This document shows positions 8,540-15,629 of a DNA stretch of 20,109 bases, in pieces (positions within the stretch are counted from its first letter, which is position 1; the number at the start of each line of letters is the position of its first letter). The notes beneath the pieces are model-generated. The model searched no databases. It saw only the letters and a program-made list of their open reading frames with translations, and had not been told where the DNA came from. The position numbers were made by a program, and so were the translations under genes. This DNA is from Hyphomicrobiales bacterium (lineage in GTDB: Bacteria > Pseudomonadota > Alphaproteobacteria > Rhizobiales > Beijerinckiaceae). The stretch is from the NCBI GenBank assembly GCA_028290595.1, contig JAQGJO010000278.1:1-20109 (forward strand), in the 5' to 3' direction.

Positions 8540-9319
8540 CTAAGGGCGTGAATTCTTGCTGCTTTTGGTCGTATTCGGCCGGATCGGCCGCGGTTTCATC
8601 TGGTTGCGAGCGGCAAACCGGCCAGGGCCGCGCGTCGGCAGTCCGGCCTCGGCATCGCCGGTCTCTTCTTCCGGGTCCGACAGGCTGGCTTTGCCGGCGC
8701 GCAGCGCCTCGCGGATCAGCGCTTCGGTCAGCACCAGCCGGGCCTCTTCGATATCGGTAATCGGCAGCGCCACATCGGCCTCTTCCTCGGCCTTGGCGTC
8801 GATCCGGCGCAGTTTGATCAGGGCATTGCGGCCCTCGCCCTCGACGCCTTCGATCCAGCCGCGAAAGCGCTTGCGGCCGAAATGCAGGCTGCCGGTTTCC
8901 ATCCGCGCCTCGTGGCCGACGGCACGCACGAAATCGGAAATCCGCACCAGCGGCCGGTCGATCCCCGGCGACGACATTTCCAGCCGGTAGGCCTGCGACA
9001 GCGGCTCTTCCAGGTCGAGCACGGGAGATAAGGCGACGCTGGCCTTTTCGCAATCGTCGACGCTCATCGTGCCGTCGAGCTTTTCGGCCATGATCTGCAG
9101 GGTAACATCCTGCGTCGTCGAGATTTTCACCCGTACGACGCGGTAGCCGAGATCGGCCAGGACCGGACCGGCGATGGCGGCCACACGCGCGGCAACGCCG
9201 CTGTCCTGAATCATGCGTGGTTCGGACAACAACAGCGCGCTTTCGGGCGCCGTTTCGGACGTCGGTGTGCTCTGTGAATCTTTGCCGTCTTGCAAATCTT
9301 CGCCGTTTTGAATGGCCAA
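8540..9319 (-). CDS. rimP: Ribosome maturation factor RimP
   Basis: Assists 30S subunit maturation. Core marks are [20 protein letters not shown] and [14 protein letters not shown], the latter a family signature. At 259 residues it is much longer than the roughly 150 of the E. coli protein. It has about 35 extra residues at the start and, from about 180, an acidic stretch followed by a basic Arg/Lys/Pro tail. The start is TTG at 9319, with AGGAG 6 bases upstream; the internal ATG ([10 protein letters not shown], residue 36) also keeps the whole RimP fold. It is the first gene of the operon, behind a structured leader. Confidence 0.93.
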   Translation of the reverse strand: MAIQNGEDLQDGKDSQSTPTSETAPESALLLSEPRMIQDSGVAARVAAIAGPVLADLGYRVVRVKISTTQDVTLQIMAEKLDGTMSVDDCEKASVALSPVLDLEEPLSQAYRLEMSSPGIDRPLVRISDFVRAVGHEARMETGSLHFGRKRFRGWIEGVEGEGRNALIKLRRIDAKAEEEADVALPITDIEEARLVLTEALIREALRAGKASLSDPEEETGDAEAGLPTRGPGRFAARNQMKPRPIRPNTTKSSKNSRP

Positions 9320-9320
9320 G

Positions 9321-9333
9321 GGCAGCTCCTGCC
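9321..9333 (-). promoter_or_regulatory. Small hairpin holding the rimP ribosome site
   Basis: On the minus strand GGCAG-GAG-CTGCC forms a perfect 5-bp stem around a 3-base loop. The Shine-Dalgarno AGGAG lies in the loop and 5' arm, one base before the TTG start. If it folds in vivo it would mask the site and limit rimP translation. Confidence 0.45.
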
Positions 9334-9340
9334 GGGCAAT

Positions 9341-9370
9341 AAAAAAGAGCGGGTCCCGGCGGGCCCACTC
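9341..9370 (-). terminator. Terminator-like stem-loop with U6 in the rimP-nusA leader
   Basis: Transcribed strand: the arms GAGTGGGCCC and GGACCCGCTC pair over 10 positions with one G-U pair and one C-A mismatch, loop GCCG, followed directly by TTTTTT. This is the shape of an intrinsic terminator, placed between the likely promoter and the first gene. It therefore looks like an attenuator for the whole operon rather than the end of another transcript, because the upstream neighbour is divergent. NusA stimulates such terminators, so feedback control is the simplest reading. Confidence 0.65.
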
Positions 9371-9378
9371 TCAATGGT

Positions 9379-9396
9379 GATCGTCGGATGACGATC
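9379..9396 (-). promoter_or_regulatory. Upstream leader hairpin
   Basis: GATCGTC and GACGATC are perfect 7-bp arms around a 4-base loop (ATCC on the transcribed strand). It lies 8 bases before the terminator-like stem-loop and within the predicted leader. It could act as a pause hairpin or protein-binding site. Confidence 0.45.
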
Positions 9397-9419
9397 CAGA
9401 TGAGACTTGATTTATGTGG

Positions 9420-9448
9420 CTTATATAGGAGCACCCGTAAGAAATCAA
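9420..9448 (-). promoter_or_regulatory. Candidate sigma-70 promoter of the rimP-nusA operon
   Basis: Minus strand: -35 box TTGATT (9448-9443), 17-base spacer, -10 box TATAAG (9425-9420). Transcription would begin near 9413, giving a leader of about 94 bases that includes all three leader hairpins. The boxes match consensus at 4 of 6 and 5 of 6. This is read by eye and not experimentally supported. Confidence 0.45.
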
Positions 9449-9504
9449 GAAATTTGCTGGCGAGCCGTGCTACCCCGCTTTTCCCTCAACCGGAAGCGCG
9501 CCGC

Positions 9505-10713
9505 GTGGCCTTGAAGCCGAATACGTTCGCCTTGACCTTCGTGCTCGCGCTGATGACGGCGATGGGGCCGATTTCGACGGACATCTACGTGCCGTCGCTG
9601 CCGCAACTTGCCGAGGAGTTCGGCGCCTCGCCGATGCGCGTGCAATGGACGCTGTCGGCCTATCTGTTTGGTTTTGGCATCGCTCAGATTTTCTACGGTC
9701 CGCTGTCCGACAAGCTCGGACGCAAGCCTCTGCTGCTCGCCGGCTTCGCCATCTTTCTGGCGGCGACCCTGGCGAGCATGGTCTCCACCTCGATCGAAAT
9801 GCTGATCATCGCCCGCGCCATTCAAGGCGCCGGCGGCGCCGGCCCGATCATCGTCGTGCGCGCCATCGTGCGCGATCTCTACGAAGGCGTGCGCGCCGGC
9901 AGGCAATTGTCCATCATGAGCACGATCATGGGCATCGCGCCGATCGCTGCACCAATCATGGGCGGCGTGCTGGCACTGTGGTTCGGCTGGCGTGCAAGCT
10001 TCATCGCCATGTTCGTTCTCGTTACAGGCCTGACGGTGACGGCGGCGTTGCTCTTGCCGGAAACATTGAAGCGGCGGCAGGACGGGTCCGAAGAGGCCTC
10101 GTTATCATTCCGCAGTATCTTCGCCAGCTTCCGCATCATCTTCGCCAATCGGCGCTGGCGCGTCTACAGCACCATGAGCTCCCTCGGACATACAGGCATT
10201 TACACCTTCCTTGCCGCCGCGCCGTTCATTCTGCAGGACGTCTATGGCCTGACGCCGTTGCAGTTCGGCTTCTTCTTCTCGACGTGTTCAATCACCTTCG
10301 TGGCGGGCGCGGCGACGGGCTCGCGTCTCGTCACCAGACTGGGTCTCGACAGGACGATCTCGATCGGCATCGCCTGCTATTTCGTCGGCGGCATTCTGCA
10401 GGCAGCGGGCATTGTGCTGTTTCCAAAAAGCCTTGCGGCACTGCTGATACCTGAAATGATCTTCTTTTGCGGCGTCGGTTTCGTCATGCCCCATTCGATC
10501 GCCGCGGCGTTGACACCGTTTCCAGAGCGCGCAGGTGCTGCCGCCTCGCTGCAGGGCTTTTTGCAGATGACATTTTCAGCCTGCGTCGGCCTCGCCGTCG
10601 CCAGTATGATCGGCATGAGTGCGTGGCCGCTCGTCATCGCAACCTTGCTGCTGGGGCTCGGCGCCGGCGCGGTGTTTCTTGGCTCGGCAGGCATCCGACG
10701 CCGCCGGGTTTGA
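9505..10713 (+). CDS. MFS drug-resistance exporter, Bcr/CflA type
   Basis: An inner-membrane 12-segment transporter, probably a proton antiporter exporting small toxic compounds; the substrate is unknown. Bcr/CflA marks are GPISTDIYVPSLPQLA (residues 21-36), the loop motif GPLSDKLGRKPL (65-76) and VVRAIVRDLYEG (117-128). The chosen start is GTG at 9505, giving 402 residues, the normal family size, with GGAAG 8 bases upstream. An in-frame ATG at 9388 would add 39 polar residues and run into the divergent rimP promoter, so I reject it. It faces away from rimP and ends in a repeat shared with the convergent hydrolase gene. Confidence 0.88.
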   Translation: MALKPNTFALTFVLALMTAMGPISTDIYVPSLPQLAEEFGASPMRVQWTLSAYLFGFGIAQIFYGPLSDKLGRKPLLLAGFAIFLAATLASMVSTSIEMLIIARAIQGAGGAGPIIVVRAIVRDLYEGVRAGRQLSIMSTIMGIAPIAAPIMGGVLALWFGWRASFIAMFVLVTGLTVTAALLLPETLKRRQDGSEEASLSFRSIFASFRIIFANRRWRVYSTMSSLGHTGIYTFLAAAPFILQDVYGLTPLQFGFFFSTCSITFVAGAATGSRLVTRLGLDRTISIGIACYFVGGILQAAGIVLFPKSLAALLIPEMIFFCGVGFVMPHSIAAALTPFPERAGAAASLQGFLQMTFSACVGLAVASMIGMSAWPLVIATLLLGLGAGAVFLGSAGIRRRRV

Positions 10714-10727
10714 TTATGCTGAACCTG

Positions 10728-10860
10728 TCATCCCCGACGTCTGCGCAGCAGGCGAGCGGGGATCCAGACCTGGTGATTCAGCACACGCGTCACCAACGCG
10801 CGTCGAAGCTGCTGCAACGCCTGGTTTCCCGCTCGCGCCTTTTGGCGCGTCGGGAATGAC
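10728..10860. repeat. Dispersed palindromic repeat, copy B (modules M1+M2)
   Basis: M1 (10728-10781) runs from TCATCCCCGACG through GCGAGCGGGGATCCAGACCTG to TGATTCAGC. M2 (10821-10860) runs from CTGGTTTCCCGCTCGCGCC to GGCGCGTCGGGAATGAC. Order and orientation match copy A. It fills almost the whole gap between the convergent MFS and hydrolase genes. Confidence 0.82.
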
Positions 10861-10872
10861 AGAGTCGGTTAT

Positions 10873-11667
10873 TCACGCGATCGCTTCAATGGCGGCGAGC
10901 AGCCGCGCGATATCTTCGTCGCGCGACAGGCGATGGTCGCCGTCCTTGATCAGGGTGACGGCTACCGGATCGCCGGCGAGATGTTCGACAAGCTGCATGG
11001 CGTGCAGCCACGGCACATCGGGGTCTTGCATGCCTTGCAGGATATGCACCGGGCAATGGCTGCGGATCGAACGGTCGAGCAGGAGATGTTTGCGGCCGTC
11101 CTCGATCAGCCGGCGCGTGATCGCATAGGGCTCCGGTGAATATTCGGAGTGGCGCAGCCAGACGCCCTTCTCCTCGATGTCGCGGCGCGCGTCGGCGGGC
11201 AGGTTCTTCCACATCAGCGCTTCGGTGAAATCGACAGCGGGCGCGATCAGCACGAGGCCGGCCAAGCGCTGCGCTTCGCCGGTCTGCGCCAAAGCCCGCG
11301 CAACCAGCAGCGAAATCCATCCGCCCATGGACGAGCCGACGAGGATCTGCGGGCCGGCGCTCAACTGCCGGATGACGGTGAGGCTATCCTCCAGCCAGGA
11401 GCCGATGGTGCCGTCCTCGAAACGCCCTTCGGATTCGCCATGGCCGGAATAATCGAAGCGCAGGAAACCGCGGCCGTTGTCTTGCGCCCATTCATCGATC
11501 CGCTCCGCCTTCGTCGATTTCATGTCGGATTTGAAGCCGCCAAGCCAGATCACACCAGGCCTCGCAGAGTGCCCTTCGCGCTTGCGGTAGGCGATACTGT
11601 GGGCGCTGTCTGCCGCTCCAATGCTCACAAATTGTGGATTGGACAGTGTTTTCTGCTCAGTATTCAT
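10873..11667 (-). CDS. Alpha/beta hydrolase, ABHD10-like
   Basis: A 264-residue soluble serine hydrolase. The nucleophile elbow GSSMGG puts the serine at S113. The acid is probably D215 in QGMQDPDVPW and the base H245 in KDGDHRLS, so the triad is complete. The block LRFDYSGHGESEG (69-81) and the overall length resemble the ABHD10 esterase/thioesterase group. The natural substrate cannot be told from sequence. The start is ATG at 11667; an in-frame TTG at 11685 would add six residues, and neither has a strong ribosome site. The gene is divergent from the glycosyltransferase, with about 90 bases between them. Confidence 0.85.
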   Translation of the reverse strand: MNTEQKTLSNPQFVSIGAADSAHSIAYRKREGHSARPGVIWLGGFKSDMKSTKAERIDEWAQDNGRGFLRFDYSGHGESEGRFEDGTIGSWLEDSLTVIRQLSAGPQILVGSSMGGWISLLVARALAQTGEAQRLAGLVLIAPAVDFTEALMWKNLPADARRDIEEKGVWLRHSEYSPEPYAITRRLIEDGRKHLLLDRSIRSHCPVHILQGMQDPDVPWLHAMQLVEHLAGDPVAVTLIKDGDHRLSRDEDIARLLAAIEAIA

Positions 11668-11756
11668 CGCTTTTGTATCGCTCAAAGCCCGTATTGGATA
11701 TGAATTGCCTACGGATTCGGTTTGGGTTGCAGCAAGAGTTCTATACTAACGGAAAC

Positions 11757-12977
11757 ATGATGCCATATGGCCTGCCCGACCCGATCGAGACCGGGCATTT
11801 TTCCGCCCTCGCCGGTCGCACGGTGCTGCAGATCATCCCCGACCTCGATGCCGGCGGCGCCGAACGCACGACGATCGACATTGCCGCCGCGCTCCACGAG
11901 GCCGGTGCCCGTGCGCTGGTCGCCTGCGAAGGCGGCCGTCTCATCAGCGAATTGCAGGCTTGCGGCGGCGTCTGGATTCCGTTTCCCGCAGGAACCAAAA
12001 ATCCGTTCCGCATGCTGGCCAACGTCCGGCGCTTTGCGCGGCTGATCCTGAACGAGAGGGTCGATATCGTCCACGCCCGCTCGCGCGCGCCGGCCTGGGT
12101 GGCGCTGGGCGCAACGCGGCTCGTGCGCACACCGTTCATCACCACCTATCACGGCGCCTACACCGGCACGTCGCGCATCAAGACCAGCTATAATTCGGTG
12201 ATGGCGCGCGCCGATCACGTAATCGCCAATTCCGATTTCACCCGCCGGCGCATTCTCTCGGTGCATCCCTTCGCCGAAGGCAGGATCACGGTCATCCCCC
12301 GCGGCACCGACTTTCGCGCTTTCGCGCCGGGCTCGGTCGACCCGGTGCGGGTGCGCCGCCTGCGCCAGGAGTGGGGCGTCGAGCCGGAACAGCGCATCGT
12401 CCTGCTGGCGGCGCGGCTCACTGGCTGGAAGGGCCAGGGGGTGCTGATCGATGCCGCAGCGCTGATGAAACAGCGCGGTTTCACCGATACCAGGTTCATT
12501 CTGGCCGGCGATCCCCAGGGCCGCACTTCCTTCGTGCAGGAGTTGCAGGCCCGCATCGCCAAGGCCGGCCTGCAAGACACAGTCAAACTAGTCGGCCATT
12601 GCGACGACATGCCGGCGGCGTTCCTGGCGGCCTCCGCCGTCGCCGTCGCCTCCACCGAGCCGGAGGCGTTCGGTCGCTCCGCTGTCGAGGCGCAGGCGAT
12701 GGGCGCGCCTCTTGTGGTTACCGACCTCGGCGCCGTGCCCGAAACCGTGCTGGCGCCGCCCGATGTCGAGCCGCAGGACCGCACCGGCTGGCGCATCGCG
12801 CCTGACAGCGCCCAGGCCCTGGCCGACGCCCTGGCCGAGGCGCTCAGTCTCGGCGCCACCGAGCGGGATGCGCTCGCCGCCCGCGCCCGCGCCCATGTCG
12901 AACAGCATTTCTCGCTCGGCCAGATGTGCCGCCGCACCCTGGCGCTCTACGAAAGCGTGATTGTTGCGCAACGATAG
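11757..12977 (+). CDS. Family 4 glycosyltransferase (GT-B fold)
   Basis: Transfers a sugar from an activated donor, most likely for lipopolysaccharide or another surface glycan; donor and acceptor are unknown. The 406 residues show the N-terminal glycine-rich motif DLDAGGAERTTID (29-41), a YHGAYTGTSR acceptor-side segment, and ARLTGWKGQG (219-228) with the usual basic residues. The C-terminal EPEAFGRSAVEAQAMG carries the E-x7-E pair (E303, E311). ATG 11757 is followed at once by ATG 11760. Ribosome-site support is weak (GGAA 4 to 7 bases upstream). A TATACT box at 11742-11747 lies so close that the mRNA could be nearly leaderless. Earlier in-frame starts (11634, 11700) would overlap the divergent hydrolase region and are less likely. 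infC follows after 146 bases. Confidence 0.88.
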   Translation: MMPYGLPDPIETGHFSALAGRTVLQIIPDLDAGGAERTTIDIAAALHEAGARALVACEGGRLISELQACGGVWIPFPAGTKNPFRMLANVRRFARLILNERVDIVHARSRAPAWVALGATRLVRTPFITTYHGAYTGTSRIKTSYNSVMARADHVIANSDFTRRRILSVHPFAEGRITVIPRGTDFRAFAPGSVDPVRVRRLRQEWGVEPEQRIVLLAARLTGWKGQGVLIDAAALMKQRGFTDTRFILAGDPQGRTSFVQELQARIAKAGLQDTVKLVGHCDDMPAAFLAASAVAVASTEPEAFGRSAVEAQAMGAPLVVTDLGAVPETVLAPPDVEPQDRTGWRIAPDSAQALADALAEALSLGATERDALAARARAHVEQHFSLGQMCRRTLALYESVIVAQR

Positions 12978-13009
12978 TCGTATTTGAGCGCTGCAGCCAA
13001 TTGCCAAGG

Positions 13010-13038
13010 TTGACTTCCGAACCGACAACAACGATTCT
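13010..13038 (+). promoter_or_regulatory. Candidate infC promoter
   Basis: TTGACT (13010-13015), a 17-base spacer, then GATTCT (13033-13038). The -35 box is good, the -10 box poor. Transcription would start near 13045, leaving a leader of about 80 bases. That leader contains the direct repeat GGGTCCGGC (13046-13054 and 13092-13100) and a small GCAT-TACG-ATGC hairpin. Confidence 0.3.
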
Positions 13039-13109
13039 TATCAGTGGGTCCGGCCCGTGCTGAAAACGGGATTGGAAGCATTACGATGCCCGGGTCCGGC
13101 TTATTCACC

Positions 13110-13126
13110 AAAGGAGTTTCGCCATT
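13110..13126 (+). promoter_or_regulatory. infC ribosome site and AUU start codon
   Basis: AAAGGAG (13110-13116) is followed by 7 bases and then ATT (13124-13126). The next ATG (13136) lies 19 bases from the ribosome site, too far for normal use. An AUU start on infC is the classic device by which IF3, which rejects poor start codons, represses its own synthesis. Confidence 0.8.
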
Positions 13127-13663
13127 CGCCGTCCAATGAAAGCACCTGTGGGCCCCCAGAAAGATGGCCCCCGGATTAATCGCGATATCCGCGTCAATGA
13201 AGTTCAGCTCATCGATACCGAAGGTCATAACCGGGGCGTAACCCCGATTGCGGAAGCCCTGCAGCTTGCCGAAGATGCCGGCCTCGATCTCGTTGAAATC
13301 GTGCCGACCGCCAATCCTCCCGTCTGCAAAATTCTCGATTTCGGCAAGTTCCGGTTTCTGGAACAGAAGAAGGCTGCCGAGGCGCGCAAGCGTCAGAAGG
13401 TGGTTGAAGTCAAGGAAATCAAGCTGCGTCCGGGCATCGACGATCACGATTACGAAGTCAAAATGCGCGCCGTGAAGCGGTTCTTCGAGGAAGGCGACAA
13501 GGTCAAAGTGACCCTGCGGTTCCGCGGCCGTGAAATGGCTCACCAGGAATTGGGTTACCGCCTGCTCGAGCGCGTGCGCAACGAAAACGTCGCCATCGCC
13601 AAATGCGAGGTCGAGCCTTCGATGGAAGGCCGCCAGATGGTCATGATCCTGTCGCCAAAATAA
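13124..13663 (+). CDS. infC: Translation initiation factor IF-3, AUU start
   Basis: Binds the 30S subunit, prevents premature joining of 50S and checks the start codon and initiator tRNA. Starting at ATT 13124 gives 179 residues beginning (M)RRPMKAPVG. The N-domain spans about 15-80 ([33 protein letters not shown]), followed by the lysine/arginine-rich linker AAEARKRQK. The C-domain runs to the end ([36 protein letters not shown]). The ATG at 13136 would remove four residues and has no properly spaced ribosome site. The usual partners rpmI and rplT do not follow; the next 375 bases are non-coding and contain a large palindrome. Confidence 0.96.
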   Translation: MRRPMKAPVGPQKDGPRINRDIRVNEVQLIDTEGHNRGVTPIAEALQLAEDAGLDLVEIVPTANPPVCKILDFGKFRFLEQKKAAEARKRQKVVEVKEIKLRPGIDDHDYEVKMRAVKRFFEEGDKVKVTLRFRGREMAHQELGYRLLERVRNENVAIAKCEVEPSMEGRQMVMILSPK

Positions 13664-14038
13664 TCTCCGCCACGTTCTCAGTCATGTTTGCCGTCGTTCC
13701 CAAAGGATCGAGAAAAGCCCCATAGAAGCCCTCATCCTGAGGAGGCGCGTAGCGCCGTCTCGAAGGACGGGGGCGACAGGCGAGATTTGCATGACGGGGA
13801 AATGGGTGCACGCTATAGGCTGCGGCGTGACGCCCCCGTCCTTCGAGACGCGCCCTTTGGGCGCTCCTCAGGATGAGGGCTCCTGGGAGCTTGCAGCCGC
13901 ACCTAATCCCAGCAGCGCATCCAATATCATGTCTGCCGCGCGAAAATGCGTAGAGCAGACAAGGCGCTTGTGCGGTTAATCTGCAAATGCCCGATTTGGC
14001 TGTGCAGTTAAGTTAAAGAATGAACTGAAACCCAACTT
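13664..14038 (+). other. 375-bp non-coding gap after infC
   Basis: Holds the 155-bp inverted repeat described separately. Short open frames inside it are by-products of the palindrome. Near the exporter gene there is CAGTT (14005-14009) facing AACTG (14023-14027), a weak inverted pair that could be a regulator site, but I see no convincing promoter boxes. Confidence 0.5.
13727..13881. repeat. Large inverted repeat with 50-bp arms
   Basis: The left arm 13727-13775 starts AGCCCTCATCCTGAGGAGGC and ends AAGGACGGGGGCG. The right arm 13831-13881 is its near-perfect reverse complement, differing mainly around the small GCGCG-loop part. The spacer is 55 bp. Each arm also has the internal palindrome CCTCA-TCC-TGAGG. 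Such elements are common between genes in Bradyrhizobium-like genomes (general knowledge, not checked). As RNA the whole would form a very long hairpin after infC and could end or protect its transcript. No transposase is present. Confidence 0.85.
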
Positions 14039-15514
14039 ATGTCCGTGGAAACGCTCGACACGCCAGCGCCCGCAGCCAGACGGCTGACGCACCGCGAGAC
14101 CATGTGGATCGTGGCCGGCGTTCTGCTGCCGGTGTTCATGGCCTCGTTCGACCAGTCGATGGTCGCCACGACCTTGCCGACCATCGGCCGCGAATTCGGC
14201 AGCACCGGGCAATTGTCCTGGGTGGTGACGGCCTATCTTCTGACCTCGACCGCAGCGACCCCCCTTTACGGCAAGATCAGCGACACCCGCGGCCGCCGCT
14301 CGACCATGCTGGTCGGCATCATCATCTTCATTGTCGGTGCCGCCGCCTCGGCGCTGGCGCCCAACATGACCATGCTGATCCTGGCGCGCGGCCTGCAGGG
14401 CATCGGCGGCGCCGGCCTCGTCGCCCAGGCGATGACCGTGCTCGGCGATATCGCGCCGCCCAAGGAGCGCGCCAAATATTACACCTACTTTTCGATCATC
14501 TACACGACGGCTGGCGGCGTCGGCCCGGTGGTCGGCGGCTATTTCGCGGAGCACCTGCACTGGTCGCTGGTGTTCTGGGTTTCGGTGCCCATGGGCGTCG
14601 TGGCGTTTCTGCTGACCAGCTCGCTGCTGCGCAAACTGCCGCGCTACGAAAAATATCACCGGCTCGATGTCATCGCCGCGCTGCTCATCGTCGCCGCCAG
14701 TTCGACGCTCATGCTGGTGATGAACACCGGCGGCAAGACCTGGCCCTGGCTGTCGGTCGAGATCATCAGCTTCGGCACGGCATCGGCGATTTTATGGGTG
14801 CTGTTCTTCCTGCGCCTCTTGCGCGCGCCCGAACCGCTGATCCCGCTCGGCATCCTGCGCAATCCGATCGTGCGCTGCGCCATCGTCGCCAATTCGTTCG
14901 GCTGGAGCGCGGTCATCGGCCTCAACATCTATCTGCCTTTGTATCTGCAGACGGTGATGGGCAAGACGCCGTCTGAATCCGGCCTGCATCTGATGGTGCT
15001 GATGGTGACGGTGAATGCGAGCGCGCTCATCGGCGCGCAGATCGCCGCCCGCATGGAGCATTATAAGCTGTATCCGATGGTGACACTGGTCATCTGCATC
15101 GCCTGCATTTCTTGGCTGGCGGTCAGGGTCGACCGGATTTCAATGCTCGAATTCGAACTGGTGCTGGCGCTGGCCGGCATCGGCTTTGGTCCGGTAGCAC
15201 CGGTCTCCAGCGTCGCACTGCAGAACGCCGTCGTCATGCATCAACTCGGCACCGCAATCTCGGTGATGAGTTTCGCTCGAAGTCTGTTCGCCGCGGTGCT
15301 GGTGGCAGCGCTCGGCGCGGTGGTGCTGCATGCCGTCGGCGGTGAAGTCATGGCGGGCGCCGCCTCGACGCTCGCGGCCGACAAGGACGCCGCCATCGCC
15401 GCCTTCCGCACCCTGTTCTGGATGACCGCCGGCTGTTTCGTCATCGCTTTCCTCGGCCTGCTGCTGATGGAGGAACGCCCGCTGCTCACCTCCAACGAAG
15501 CCCGCATGGGTTGA
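14039..15514 (+). CDS. MFS multidrug exporter, DHA2 (EmrB/QacA) type, 14 TM
   Basis: 491 residues with about 14 hydrophobic segments, the DHA2 layout. Family marks are ASFDQSMVATTLPTIG (35-50, with the buried aspartate D38), the loop motif GKISDTRGRRSTM (78-90) and ARGLQGIGGAGLVAQA in segment 4. Such proteins export cationic or lipophilic drugs by proton exchange, often with an EmrA-type partner, which is absent here. The ATG at 14039 has only a weak ribosome site. The substrate is unknown. It follows the non-coding palindrome region and is probably a separate transcript from infC. Confidence 0.9.
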   Translation: MSVETLDTPAPAARRLTHRETMWIVAGVLLPVFMASFDQSMVATTLPTIGREFGSTGQLSWVVTAYLLTSTAATPLYGKISDTRGRRSTMLVGIIIFIVGAAASALAPNMTMLILARGLQGIGGAGLVAQAMTVLGDIAPPKERAKYYTYFSIIYTTAGGVGPVVGGYFAEHLHWSLVFWVSVPMGVVAFLLTSSLLRKLPRYEKYHRLDVIAALLIVAASSTLMLVMNTGGKTWPWLSVEIISFGTASAILWVLFFLRLLRAPEPLIPLGILRNPIVRCAIVANSFGWSAVIGLNIYLPLYLQTVMGKTPSESGLHLMVLMVTVNASALIGAQIAARMEHYKLYPMVTLVICIACISWLAVRVDRISMLEFELVLALAGIGFGPVAPVSSVALQNAVVMHQLGTAISVMSFARSLFAAVLVAALGAVVLHAVGGEVMAGAASTLAADKDAAIAAFRTLFWMTAGCFVIAFLGLLLMEERPLLTSNEARMG

Positions 15515-15534
15515 GAGAGAATGGGCTGAGCAAA

Positions 15535-15599
15535 TCTGACCTGCGTCAAAACGCGGTCGTCGATTGGGCCTATAGAGGCCGGCATAGAATTATTATAAT
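15535..15599 (+). promoter_or_regulatory. Candidate activator-dependent promoter with an FNR/FixK-like box
   Basis: TCTGACCTGCGTCAAA (15535-15550) keeps the CTGA-N6-TCAA core, one base from the TTGA-N6-TCAA of FNR/FixK operators. A perfect TATAAT (15594-15599) follows, with only a poor -35 (TATAGA, 15571-15576). The predicted start near 15606 puts the box centre at about -63, close to class I activator spacing. A second imperfect palindrome, GGCCTATAGAGGCC (15567-15580), overlaps the -35. The TATAAT is solid; the FNR/FixK reading is tentative. Confidence 0.35.
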
Positions 15600-15629
15600 A
15601 ACGCTGGCGTTCACAGGCATCGATTTGAG

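Noticed and set aside
9320..9420. A tRNA gene such as initiator tRNA ahead of rimP, as in E. coli
   Set aside because: No cloverleaf or T-loop sequence; the structure is a terminator-like stem-loop.
9388..9504. ATG 9388 as the start of the Bcr-type exporter
   Set aside because: It adds 39 polar residues before the first membrane segment and overlaps the divergent rimP promoter; GTG 9505 gives normal length and a ribosome site.
13688..13979. Two 62-codon frames after infC
   Set aside because: They run through the large palindrome, lack ribosome sites and show no protein-like pattern.
13970..14025. CtrA binding sites from TTAA motifs (GGTTAAT, AGTTAAGTTAA)
   Set aside because: The TTAA-N7-TTAA spacing is not met.
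14005..14027. Operator-like CAGTT/AACTG pair before the DHA2 exporter
   Set aside because: Arms of only 5 bp and no neighbouring regulator gene; chance is likely.
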